DNA of 64,000 bases from positions 62,001 through 126,000 of the forward strand of contig JAGATQ010000006.1 of NCBI GenBank assembly GCA_017621205.1, read 5' to 3'. Below are positions 17,758-26,823 of the stretch, one piece after another. The notes beneath the pieces were generated by a model. That model searched no databases, was not told the origin of the DNA, and saw only the letters and a program-made list of their open reading frames with translations. Position 1 is the stretch's first letter. Every line of letters starts with the position of its first letter. This stretch comes from Lachnospira sp. (GTDB lineage Bacteria; Bacillota; Clostridia; Lachnospirales; Lachnospiraceae). The translations under genes were made by a program, and so were the position numbers.

Positions 17758-17786
17758 TTGCAAAACAATGCCTTATGTTTTATAAT
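17758..17786 (+). promoter_or_regulatory. Strong promoter of gdhA
   Basis: TTGCAA (17758-17763), a 17-bp spacer, TATAAT (17781-17786). Predicted start near 17793. Confidence 0.75.
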
Positions 17787-17804
17787 TATGCACAGACAAA
17801 GGTG

Positions 17805-17843
17805 TCGGAAGGGTATACGCATGTCGTATACCTTTTTATTTTA
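17805..17843 (+). terminator. Terminator-like hairpin inside the gdhA leader
   Basis: GGTATACG-CATGT-CGTATACC (17812-17832) followed by TTTTTATTTT. It lies about 20 nt after the predicted start and before the gdhA ribosome site, so most transcripts would stop unless the stem is disrupted. It may be an attenuator, or the 3' end of a very small RNA. Confidence 0.65.
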
Positions 17844-17844
17844 A

Positions 17845-19209
<1,365 letters not shown>

Positions 19210-19226
19210 TAGAAATATATATGTGT

Positions 19227-19268
19227 TGAGAAGGTCCCGGGAGCTTTTGGTTTCCGGGTTCTTTTATT
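19227..19268 (+). terminator. Terminator of gdhA
   Basis: CCCGG/CCGGG-centred stem (GTCCCGG with CCGGGTTC) followed by TTTTATTTG, 20-50 nt after the stop. Confidence 0.65.
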
Positions 19269-19284
19269 TGAGTATATAATATTA

Positions 19285-19581
19285 ATATAAAGAAACTTTC
19301 TGTAGGTTTCTAGACGGCATAAAACCGGAAGGTGCTATGAATTTGTTCCGTTGTTCGGGAATAAGTATTTCTAGGATATTCCCATATCGGTATCAATGTG
19401 TTGACGCAACCGACGCCAACTCGCCATCCCGGCTCGGTGGCGTCTTTTCGGGACATCCTTGTCCCGAAATTGTTGGGGGTTAATGGGAATATCAAGAAAT
19501 ACAAATTCCCTGCCAAAGTCACAAATCCATAGCACCTTCCGGTTTTATGCTTTCTTGAAGTTGCAGAAAGTTTCTTTATAT
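19285..19581. repeat. Large palindromic element, type A arms (copy 1)
   Basis: Perfect 23-bp terminal inverted repeats (19317-19339 and 19528-19550; GCATAAAACCGGAAGGTG...) enclose a 234-bp imperfect palindrome. The pairing extends outward with ATATAAAGAAACTTTCTG (19285-19302) and its complement (19564-19581). Internal segments such as GACGCAACCGACGCCAA and GGGACATCC..GTCCCGAAATTG recur in three other copies. It has no credible gene. Likely a non-autonomous mobile or structured repeat. Confidence 0.85.
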
Positions 19582-19654
19582 AACTAAAGTAGTTGAAGGG
19601 ATTTTCTTTGTTTTTTATATTGGAGAGGTTATGGTTTGCCAGTGGCCTTGAGGG

Positions 19655-20010
19655 GCATGGAAGGGGAACACGCTATAGTATTTGTGACTTTGGATGGGAA
19701 TTAGCATTTCTTGATATTCCCCCTGTTAACCAGCAATTTCGGGACTGGATGTCCCGAAAAGCCGCAACTGAGCCATGGATGGCGAATCTGATACTAGGGT
19801 CGAAAGGTCATGTGTTTCGTGCTTGCATGAAAAGACATGACTTTGAGACCCGCAAAACATGAGAAAGAGGCCCGAATAGGGCGGATTTCGAATGTTTTTA
19901 GGATTGTGAGAGCACATAGTGCGTAACAATCCGTAGTATCACAGGAATATCCTAGAAATGCTTATTCCCGAACAACGGAACAAATACTATAGCGTGTTCC
20001 CCTTCCATGC
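19655..20010. repeat. Large palindromic element, type B arms (copy 2), carrying a nested hairpin insert
   Basis: Perfect 30-bp inverted terminal arms (19655-19684 and 19981-20010; GCATGGAAGGGGAACACGCT...). The interior is the type A interior in reverse orientation (for example CAGCAATTTCGGGAC, GATGTCCCGAAAAG). About 120 bp of extra sequence near 19790-19945 holds two hairpins (19797-19851 and 19901-19932) absent from the other copies, so a second element seems to have inserted. Confidence 0.8.
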
Positions 20011-20040
20011 CATACAATACAACACAACATTACCCATTGA

Positions 20041-20070
20041 TTGACAAATTACAGATAGTAAGAGTATACT
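20041..20070 (+). promoter_or_regulatory. Promoter of the glycosyltransferase gene
   Basis: Consensus TTGACA (20041-20046), an 18-bp spacer, TATACT (20065-20070). Confidence 0.7.
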
Positions 20071-20114
20071 AGAAGCATATTTGTTAATAGTATCAGAGTC
20101 AGGAGCGTAAACAA

Positions 20115-21023
20115 GTGGTTTCAATTGTAATCCCATCCTATAATGAAGAATTGATGATAGAGACGACGGCAGAAACAGTCGCTGGTATAATGGAGCAGGC
20201 AGATATCCCCTATGAGATGTTATTTGTAGATGACGGTTCCACAGATGATTCATGGCAGACGATTTTAAGAGCGTCAGAGAAAGATTACCATGTCCGGGGT
20301 GTTCGGTTTTCCAGAAATTTTGGCAAGGAGGCTGCAATTTTTGCAGGGCTTGCAGAGTCAACGGGAGACTGTACCGTCGTGATGGACTGTGATTTACAGC
20401 ATCCGCCGGAGAAAATTGTCGAAATGTACCGTCTGTGGGAGCAGGGCTATGCTGTGGTAGAGGGGGTTAAGGCATCCCGGGGTAAGGAATCGGTATTTTA
20501 TGGTTTTTGTGCAGGAATGTTTTATAAAATTATGTCAAAGGCAGCGAAGGTAGATATGCGACGGGCCTCTGATTTTAAGCTGATGGATAAAAAGGTGGTT
20601 AAAGCGATTCTTCGTTGTCCGGAGAAAAGTGTATTTTTCCGTGCGTTGTCAAGCTGGGTTGGTTTTCCTTCTGTCAGCATCGAATTTGATGTGCAGGAGC
20701 GGGTGGCTGGAATCTCCAAATGGAGTGGTAAATCCTTATTTGTTTATGCAATTACGAATATTGTTTCCTTTTCCACGGCACCGTTGCAGTTTGTCAGTAT
20801 AGTAGGCTTTGTGACAATGTTGTTTGCTATTGTTATGGGGATTCAATCTTTGATAAAATATTTTAATGGGCAGGCATTGGAAGGTTTTACCACAGTAATT
20901 CTGCTTATATTAATTATTGGAAGTGTATTGATGATTAGTCTTGGTCTAATCGGGTATTACCTTGCTAAGATTTATGAGGAAATCAAGGGGAGACCGAGGT
21001 ATCTGATTAGCGAAAAACGATAG
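20115..21023 (+). CDS. Family 2 glycosyltransferase, DPM1/GtrB type
   Basis: 302 residues. An N-terminal GT-A domain (1-220) begins VSIVIPSYNEE and has the nucleotide-binding DDGSTDDSW and the metal-site DCDLQHPPEKI. Two C-terminal membrane helices (about 232-255 and 265-290) match the DPM1/GtrB/YkcC group, which transfers a sugar from a nucleotide to undecaprenyl phosphate at the inner face of the membrane. The start is GTG 20115 after AGGAG. It stands alone between a repeat region and the cobalamin leader. The sugar cannot be inferred. Confidence 0.88.
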   Translation: MVSIVIPSYNEELMIETTAETVAGIMEQADIPYEMLFVDDGSTDDSWQTILRASEKDYHVRGVRFSRNFGKEAAIFAGLAESTGDCTVVMDCDLQHPPEKIVEMYRLWEQGYAVVEGVKASRGKESVFYGFCAGMFYKIMSKAAKVDMRRASDFKLMDKKVVKAILRCPEKSVFFRALSSWVGFPSVSIEFDVQERVAGISKWSGKSLFVYAITNIVSFSTAPLQFVSIVGFVTMLFAIVMGIQSLIKYFNGQALEGFTTVILLILIIGSVLMISLGLIGYYLAKIYEEIKGRPRYLISEKR

Positions 21024-21076
21024 TATCGAAAGCTTTAGAAGAAGAGGTTCGGGTAAATAGTAAAAAATATTTGTTA

Positions 21077-21105
21077 TTGTCAAATGATTTTATATGTGCT
21101 AGAAT
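21077..21105 (+). promoter_or_regulatory. Promoter of the cobalamin-controlled operon
   Basis: TTGTCA (21077-21082), a 17-bp spacer, TAGAAT (21100-21105). The start near 21112 gives a leader of about 580 nt. Confidence 0.65.
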
Positions 21106-21132
21106 CGTGAGGAATTAAATAAATACATATAT

Positions 21133-21315
21133 TTCAGATTTTGTGTTCTTTTGGCCAATGGCTGAAAGCTAAGAGGGAAACCGGTGAAAGTCCGGTACAG
21201 ACGAGCTACTGTAAGCGTGTAGCTGTTCTTATAACCATTGTATTGTATCAACTATATTGCACAATATGAGAAGGAAGGACAGTGTAATTGCGTAAGTCAG
21301 GAGACCTGCATAGAA
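21133..21315 (+). promoter_or_regulatory. Cobalamin riboswitch aptamer
   Basis: The B12-box core is clear: AAGAGGGAAACCGGTGAAAG, then TCCGGTACAGACGAGCTACTG and TAAGCG (21171-21216), and the downstream conserved strand AAGTCAGGAGACCTGC (21294-21309). This class binds adenosyl- or other cobalamins and lowers expression when the vitamin is plentiful. The boundaries are estimates from conserved blocks. Expression platform: the terminator at 21627. All six genes to 29085 lie downstream on the same strand without an obvious internal promoter. Confidence 0.92.
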
Positions 21316-21381
21316 TTTGCTACTCCTATCACTCGTAACTGATGAAAGCAGCGGAAATGACAGGAAAAGATAGAATATCTT

Positions 21382-21545
21382 TAGTGTAACGTCTTCTAAG
21401 TAACCCGACTATATATGTAGAATAAATTTTCAGTCTTCAAGGCAGATTTTTGACGGCGTAGCGGTGGCTACGGCTAGAAAATCTAACGTAGCAGATGGGA
21501 ATTTAGTCAAATATAGAGTCGAGTTAATTTGGAGACGTTACACTA
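21382..21545. repeat. TA-flanked palindromic element inside the riboswitch leader
   Basis: Arms TAGTGTAACGTC / GACGTTACACTA begin and end with TA, and pairing continues for about 32 bp with a few mismatches. The interior (TAGAATAAATTTTC, GGCAGATTTTTGACGGCG, GCAGATGGGAATTTAG) is shared with the element at 54737-54948. It separates the aptamer from its terminator by about 160 bp. Confidence 0.75.
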
Positions 21546-21626
21546 GTGGTATCAGGTTATGATTTTCTATCCGTTTTCTTTGTGTGGAAGATAAGTTCTT
21601 TTTAAAGATAGATAGGTTGATGGCAG

Positions 21627-21658
21627 AACACAATGTTTGATATTGTGTTTTTATTTTG
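21627..21658 (+). terminator. Terminator of the cobalamin riboswitch expression platform
   Basis: AACACAAT-GTTTGAT-ATTGTGTT (21627-21649) followed by TTTTATTTT, ending 35 bp before the first ATG. Expected to form when cobalamin is bound. Confidence 0.7.
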
Positions 21659-21692
21659 GAAAAAATATTTATTTTAAGGAGGACAATGTATT

Positions 21693-23027
21693 ATGAAGAA
21701 CAGATGGAAATGTGCGGTGGCATATTTATTTGTCATGGTTTTATTGGCGGGATTTGCACCGATACAGAATACTGCCATCAACAGGGTGAATGCGGTTAGT
21801 TTAGATTCGAGTGCAGATGTGTCCGGTGACGTAACTACGGATGTTAGTAGTGATGCGAGTAGCAATGCCAGTGGAGATGTCAGTAGTGACGCTAGTGGGG
21901 ATATTACCACCAATGCCAGTGCGGACGTCAGCGTGACGATAGGAAATAAGGGTGAGTTTGCAATTGGAGAGGATGAAGCACATACCTTGATGGTGCGTGT
22001 TCCGGTTCATGTTACGGATGTAGATGAGGATGGAGCATTGACATTTAATGATGTGATGATAATTACCCATAACCAATATTGCAAGGATGGATATAACACT
22101 ACTATAGGAGACTGGGGGTTGTCAGTTTCTAAGCTGTGGGGAGATGAAAGCTTTAATTTCGGATATTATGTTGATAACCAGTCTGCCATGAATCCGAAAG
22201 AGCCTATTGGCGAGGGAAGTAATATTGTTGCCTTTATTCATAAGGTTAAAAATCCGGGGCAGTATGATAATTACGCTTCCTTCAATAAGAAAGAGGCTTC
22301 TGTAAAAGCAGATGAAGCAATAGCATTAAGTCTGACAATGCAGGGATATGATGAAAACTGGAATGTGGTTACACTTCCTCTGGAAGGTGCAGAGCTTGGC
22401 TTGATAACAGTTAGTTCTGGCAAAGTACAGTTTACTTCTATGAATAAGGTAACAGATGCCAGTGGAAATGCTACAATTTCCTTTGACAAGCCGGGAACCT
22501 ATGTGGTGAGTGCGAGGGAGGCAGCTAGTGCTGATGCGGCAATTGTACCACCTGTTTGCATGATTACAGTAGAGGAAAAGAAGAGTGAACCTGCACCTCA
22601 GCCTGTTCCGCAGCCTGATCCGGGTAAGTCACAGCAGGGAACTCCACAACAGGGTACTTCACAGACGGGTGCTGAAGATAAGGACAATACACAGGTCCCG
22701 GCTACGGTATCAGAGCCGGATGCCAAAGCACTTGCATTGCAAAAGACAAAACAGAAGATTTCCACTGTAAAGTCTAAGAAGGCAAAACAGGTGACGGTAA
22801 CCTTTAAGAAGGATAAGAAAGCAACGAAGTACCAGATACAATATTCTACTTCTAAGAAATTTACAAAGAAGACGACAAAAAGCTTATATTCTAAAAAGCC
22901 AAGCTGTACCATTAAAAAATTAAAAAGCAAAAAGAGCTACTATGTGCGTGTCCGCAGTGTAAGGACAGTGAATGGTAACAATTATTATGGGAAATACAGT
23001 ACGGCTAAGAAGATTGTTGTAAAGTAA
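21693..23027 (+). CDS. Secreted cell-surface protein, first gene of the cobalamin operon
   Basis: 444 residues. A signal peptide (1-35) is followed by a Ser/Asp/Ala/Gly low-complexity stretch (SSADVSGDVT, DVSSDASGD, about 36-80). A folded part (about 82-190) has a DVDEDGALTFNDV calcium-loop-like segment and FGYYVDNQSA..IGEGSNIVAFIHK, which recalls the end of DUF4430 domains. A second beta domain (195-295), a Pro/Gln linker and a C-terminal fibronectin III-like domain (about 375-444, KYQIQYSTSKKFTK, YYVRVRSVRTVNG) follow. No sortase or membrane anchor is visible. Riboswitch control implies a part in B12 acquisition; a direct binding role is my inference. Confidence 0.75.
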   Translation: MKNRWKCAVAYLFVMVLLAGFAPIQNTAINRVNAVSLDSSADVSGDVTTDVSSDASSNASGDVSSDASGDITTNASADVSVTIGNKGEFAIGEDEAHTLMVRVPVHVTDVDEDGALTFNDVMIITHNQYCKDGYNTTIGDWGLSVSKLWGDESFNFGYYVDNQSAMNPKEPIGEGSNIVAFIHKVKNPGQYDNYASFNKKEASVKADEAIALSLTMQGYDENWNVVTLPLEGAELGLITVSSGKVQFTSMNKVTDASGNATISFDKPGTYVVSAREAASADAAIVPPVCMITVEEKKSEPAPQPVPQPDPGKSQQGTPQQGTSQTGAEDKDNTQVPATVSEPDAKALALQKTKQKISTVKSKKAKQVTVTFKKDKKATKYQIQYSTSKKFTKKTTKSLYSKKPSCTIKKLKSKKSYYVRVRSVRTVNGNNYYGKYSTAKKIVVK

Positions 23028-23091
23028 TAAGTTAATGAATGGTAATTTTTATAAGGGCTGACAATTCGTTAGCAGAAAGGAGGCTGATTGT

Positions 23092-25083
23092 ATGATAAAG
23101 GTATGTTATAATATGAGAACCGTCATTGCAATCAGCCTTCTATTTTTATGTTTTGATTTCCTTGTTGTGGTTTCTGCCCGAACCTATGAATATGAGGAAC
23201 AGTACCAAAGTGCACTGTTCTTTGAAAAAAATTATGTCAGTCATCAGGATTTGGATGACTGGAGTGTCTTTACCCTTGCCCGTGCGGATGCACTGACCGA
23301 GCAGCAAAAGCAGGAATATCTTGCGGATTTAAAGAAAGTATTGGAAGAAAAGCAGGGGGTTTTATCAAGGAACCGCTCTACGGAATATTCACGCAGAATA
23401 TTGGCAGTGACCGCTTTGGGAGTGGATGCCAATAACGTGTATGGCTATTCCTTGATAGAGCCTCTTGCCTGCTATGATTTTGCGGTGCAGCAGGGAATAT
23501 ACGGTGGTGTGTATACATTGCTGGCACTGGATTGTGGAGACTATGAGATAGCGATGTCCTTAAAGGGCTATCAGCAGACGACGAGGGATAATCTGATTTC
23601 CTATCTGTTGCAGCGGCAGTTGTCCGACGGTGGCTGGGCAGTGTCTGGAAAGTATGCGGACCCGGATACAACAGCGGTTGTAGTGTCTGCCCTGACACCC
23701 TATTATAAGACCAATTCCGAAGTAACAAAGGCTTTGGACAGAGGGGTAGATAAGCTGGATGCCATGATGGGAAATAATGGAGCTTATGCGAGCTATGGAA
23801 CCGTCAATGCAGAAAGCACTGCACAGGTATTGACAGCGATGGCGGTTTTTGGCATTCCACTTGAGCAGGAAGCATTTACGAAGGAAGAGCATACGATTCT
23901 GGATGGATTGTTTTCTTTCCAGCTTTCGGATGGCTCCTTCATGCATGCGAAGGATGGTGGATATAGCCAGATGGCGACGCAGCAGGCGTTGTATGCCATG
24001 AATGCATTTAAAAGGATGCAAACAGGGGAGACCTCACTATATGATATGGCAGATGTTAAGAAGGATACTGTTGCCAGTGGGGAGAAGAAGGAGATAGACC
24101 TTGCGGGACTTTGGGCAGATTTTAAGGAGTCAACCGGGGAGAGTAAGCCGGGGGGAATAGAGGAGGATGAGCCTAAACCGGAAGATGGGACTAAACCAGA
24201 AGATGAGGCAGCGTTAGAGAAGGACGTAGCAGACATCCCAAACAATAATAAAGGGGTTAAGGATGACAATGTGATGGATATGCTGCCGGATAGTAACAGT
24301 GTAATCCATTGTCAGAGTGAGCTTGAGGGGGAGATGCTAAAAACACCAACAGGGTGGGAAGCTCCTAGGAGAGAGAGAAGTGCAGCAAAGAGCTCAACAG
24401 GAAATAAAAGGAACAAGAAAAGCAGGACAAGAAAGCAGGTGGTGACGGTAAAGCTTACTGTCAAACCGCATACAAGTGAAAAATTATCCTTTGTCCAAAG
24501 ACAGCACGTCAGGCAGACCAAAAATAAAAAGATGGATAACGCAAAGGTGAAAAAGAAATCATTGTTTGTATTTCCTTCTAAAAAGCAGGAAGAAATTGCC
24601 CTGTTAATGGAAAGCGGTGTAAGCTTTACTGTAAAAAAGAAAGGATTCTTGGCTCCCCTTATGCTCAAAGAAAAGGTTGCGTTGGAGGATGGGGATTATG
24701 TACTCTGCCAGTATATAGATGAGACTGCCAAGCCCAAGGCACTGGCAAAGGTATGGGTAAAGGATGGCGTGTTACAGGCTGTGATTAAAGAGCCGGGACA
24801 TTATTTTGTGGGGAAAAAAGTGAGAAATGCTTCTGTGTCTGCAATTCGCACGGAGCAATCGCAGCATGCGGAGCAAGAGTCTCAGGGAGAGATGTCAGAA
24901 GAGCAGATGCCAAAGGAGCAGATGGCAGAAGGACAGGAGAGCAGTTCTAACAGGCAGTCGGATGATAAAAAGGAGCTTAAAGAAACAGGATGGCTTAGTA
25001 AGTATTGGTGGCTCTCTCTTTTACTAATGGCAGTAATGATGATAGGATGTGGATGGGTATGCAGACTTGGAAAAAAGAAATAA
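23092..25083 (+). CDS. Membrane-anchored helical-repeat protein, transcobalamin alpha-domain-like
   Basis: 663 residues: an N-terminal signal segment (8-29), a helical-repeat domain (about 40-320), a long charged linker, a small beta-rich region (about 485-590), and a C-terminal membrane helix with a basic tail (about 638-663, WWLSLLLMAVMMIGCGWVC). The repeats carry squalene-cyclase/prenyltransferase-type QxxDGGW motifs (QRQLSDGGWAVSG, FSFQLSDGSFMHAKDGGYSQ), DPDTTAVVVSAL and MATQQALYAM. Animal transcobalamin and intrinsic factor have an alpha6/alpha6 barrel of this class as their vitamin-binding N-terminal domain. With riboswitch control and a DUF4430 partner next door, I infer it forms the alpha half of a surface B12 binder. 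The ATG follows AAAGGAGG. Confidence 0.8.
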   Translation: MIKVCYNMRTVIAISLLFLCFDFLVVVSARTYEYEEQYQSALFFEKNYVSHQDLDDWSVFTLARADALTEQQKQEYLADLKKVLEEKQGVLSRNRSTEYSRRILAVTALGVDANNVYGYSLIEPLACYDFAVQQGIYGGVYTLLALDCGDYEIAMSLKGYQQTTRDNLISYLLQRQLSDGGWAVSGKYADPDTTAVVVSALTPYYKTNSEVTKALDRGVDKLDAMMGNNGAYASYGTVNAESTAQVLTAMAVFGIPLEQEAFTKEEHTILDGLFSFQLSDGSFMHAKDGGYSQMATQQALYAMNAFKRMQTGETSLYDMADVKKDTVASGEKKEIDLAGLWADFKESTGESKPGGIEEDEPKPEDGTKPEDEAALEKDVADIPNNNKGVKDDNVMDMLPDSNSVIHCQSELEGEMLKTPTGWEAPRRERSAAKSSTGNKRNKKSRTRKQVVTVKLTVKPHTSEKLSFVQRQHVRQTKNKKMDNAKVKKKSLFVFPSKKQEEIALLMESGVSFTVKKKGFLAPLMLKEKVALEDGDYVLCQYIDETAKPKALAKVWVKDGVLQAVIKEPGHYFVGKKVRNASVSAIRTEQSQHAEQESQGEMSEEQMPKEQMAEGQESSSNRQSDDKKELKETGWLSKYWWLSLLLMAVMMIGCGWVCRLGKKK

Positions 25084-25979
25084 AGCGATTGGGCATTGTT
25101 GGATTACTATTTTTTTTCATGGTCGGAATGTGTGGCTGTCAGCAGCCAGCTTCTGATGTACCACAACCGGGGGAGACACAGGTTGAAAAAGAAGGCATAG
25201 AGGATAAGGAGAATGCTTTGGCTTCCGGTTCTGAAGAAGGCATAGAGGGACAGACTGGTAAGACACCAGAGGAGTATATTACACCGGACGATGTTACAGA
25301 GGAGGAGCTTTCCTCTAAGGAAGAGGCAGTGCAGGAGGATACGGATAAAGGGGCAGACAAGCAATCCTCATATAACCAGACCTACTCTAAAAAGAAGGAT
25401 ACCGAAGATAAGGATGCAAGCGTTTCCCATGGTGATAAGAATAAGACGAAGGATAAAGAGGAGAAAAGCTTAGGCAAGAAAAACAGTAATTCCTCAAGTA
25501 ATGATGAAGATTTAAATAATAGTAACATTCAGGATAATTCAGCAGCAGAGGAAAAACAGGATTTCACCAATGCGAAGGACGCATCAGCCAATCAGTCTGG
25601 GGAGACCTATTGCAGTTTTACCATTGAGTGCAAGGAAGTACTAAAGTATAAAGATAAGCTAAAGAAGAACAAGCGGAGCCTGATTCCGGAAAATGGAATT
25701 ATCTATTCCAATTCCAATACCGTCTTTTCGGATGGGGAATCGGTATTTGATATCCTGCTTCGGGTGACAAAAAATAATAAAATCCAGATGGAATATAATT
25801 ACACCCCGGCATTTCAGTCCAATTATATTGAAGGAATTGCTAATTTATATGAATTTGATTGTGGGGAGACATCCGGCTGGAGCTATCTGGTAAATGGCCA
25901 GTCTCCCAGCTATGGCTGTAACCGTTATAAAGTAAATGTGGGGGATGACATTATTTGGAGGTATACCTGTGGAAACTAA
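25053..25979 (+). CDS. Lipoprotein with C-terminal DUF4430 (transcobalamin-like C-terminal) domain
   Basis: 308 residues. A lipoprotein signal ends in MVGMCGC, with the second cysteine the likely lipidation site. An acidic, Lys/Ser-rich disordered spacer (about 35-185) lifts the C-terminal domain (about 190-308) from the membrane. That domain has the full DUF4430 pattern: CSFTIECKEVL, SLIPENGIIY, DGESVFDILLRVTK, YIEGIANLYEFDCGETSGW, YLVNGQSPSYGCNRYKV and DDIIWRYTC. DUF4430 corresponds to the beta domain of transcobalamin, which closes over B12. The start at 25053 sits 5 bp after AGGA, inside the end of the upstream gene, so the two are translationally coupled. Starts at 25047 or 25059 are possible. 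Confidence 0.85.
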   Translation: MGMQTWKKEIKRLGIVGLLFFFMVGMCGCQQPASDVPQPGETQVEKEGIEDKENALASGSEEGIEGQTGKTPEEYITPDDVTEEELSSKEEAVQEDTDKGADKQSSYNQTYSKKKDTEDKDASVSHGDKNKTKDKEEKSLGKKNSNSSSNDEDLNNSNIQDNSAAEEKQDFTNAKDASANQSGETYCSFTIECKEVLKYKDKLKKNKRSLIPENGIIYSNSNTVFSDGESVFDILLRVTKNNKIQMEYNYTPAFQSNYIEGIANLYEFDCGETSGWSYLVNGQSPSYGCNRYKVNVGDDIIWRYTCGN

Positions 25980-26823
25980 ACGTGTTGCATTTGAACAACT
26001 GCATCCGGTGACTAATCTTGTCTATTTTCTTGTGATTATATTGGTTTTTACCATTTCTATGAATCCGATATTACAAGGGATTGCCTATCTATCAGCATTT
26101 CTTTATTTGTGTGACATAAGGGGAAAAGGGGGAGTAAGGAGTGGCCTTTTGGTATGCCTTGCTGCTCCCTTTCCTATTATTATTAATCCGTTATTTTCCC
26201 ATGAGGGCATGACGATTCTTATGTATTTTAAAAATGGAAACCCACTTACCTTAGAATCAATTTGTTTTGGGATGGGAATGGCACTGCTTTTGATAGCGAT
26301 GCTGGTATGGTTTCAGATTGTAAATGCCACGATGACTACAGACAAGTGGGTACAGCTTTTTGGTATGGGGCTGCCCGCATTTGGACTGCTGTTATCTATG
26401 GTATTTCGTCTGCTTCCCAAGCTTGACCGCCAGCGAAGGATGATAAAGCAATGTAATCCATTGGAATCTCCCTATACGAGACTATCTATGCTGGTTACAT
26501 GGGGGCTGGAGCATTCGGTAGATACGGCGGATTCCATGGCGGCAAGAGGGTACGGCAGCCGGAGGCGAAGCCGTTTTCTAATTTATCCGGTGAAATGGCA
26601 GGATAGGATATTTTTATGTCTGACGGTTCTGCTTGGAGGCGTTGTGGCAGGAATGATAATTGGCGGGCGGATGTGCTTTTACTATTATCCGTTATTAATG
26701 CTGGAAACGGAGGGGATTCTTGGCGTGATGGGCTATGCTGCTTATGGGCTTTTGTGTTTGCTTCCACTGCTTTTTAATGGAAAGGAGAGCTTGAAATGGC
26801 ATTATTTACAATCGAAAATCTGA
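25969..26823 (+). CDS. ecfT: ECF transporter transmembrane component EcfT
   Basis: 284 residues, about five to six membrane segments, with the coupling-helix signature AARGYGSRRR near residue 190 (EcfT proteins use A-R-G motifs to dock on the ATPases). It couples ATP hydrolysis to toppling of the substrate-binding S component. The start is GTG 25969 behind GGAGG and overlaps the lipoprotein gene by 11 bp; it also overlaps the next gene. Located in the cobalamin-riboswitch operon, it probably serves cobalamin. Confidence 0.88.
   Translation: METKRVAFEQLHPVTNLVYFLVIILVFTISMNPILQGIAYLSAFLYLCDIRGKGGVRSGLLVCLAAPFPIIINPLFSHEGMTILMYFKNGNPLTLESICFGMGMALLLIAMLVWFQIVNATMTTDKWVQLFGMGLPAFGLLLSMVFRLLPKLDRQRRMIKQCNPLESPYTRLSMLVTWGLEHSVDTADSMAARGYGSRRRSRFLIYPVKWQDRIFLCLTVLLGGVVAGMIIGGRMCFYYYPLLMLETEGILGVMGYAAYGLLCLLPLLFNGKESLKWHYLQSKI

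Noticed and set aside
19310-19522. 70-codon minus-strand ORF (WRVGVGCVNTLIP) and the similar one at 30891-31145
   Set aside because: Both lie wholly or mostly inside copies of the large palindromic repeat. The shared peptide follows from the shared repeat DNA, and there is no ribosome site.
19593-19862. 89-codon plus-strand ORF running into the nested hairpin insert
   Set aside because: It starts in spacer, crosses the arm and core of repeat copy 2, and ends in the insert; composition is set by the repeat.
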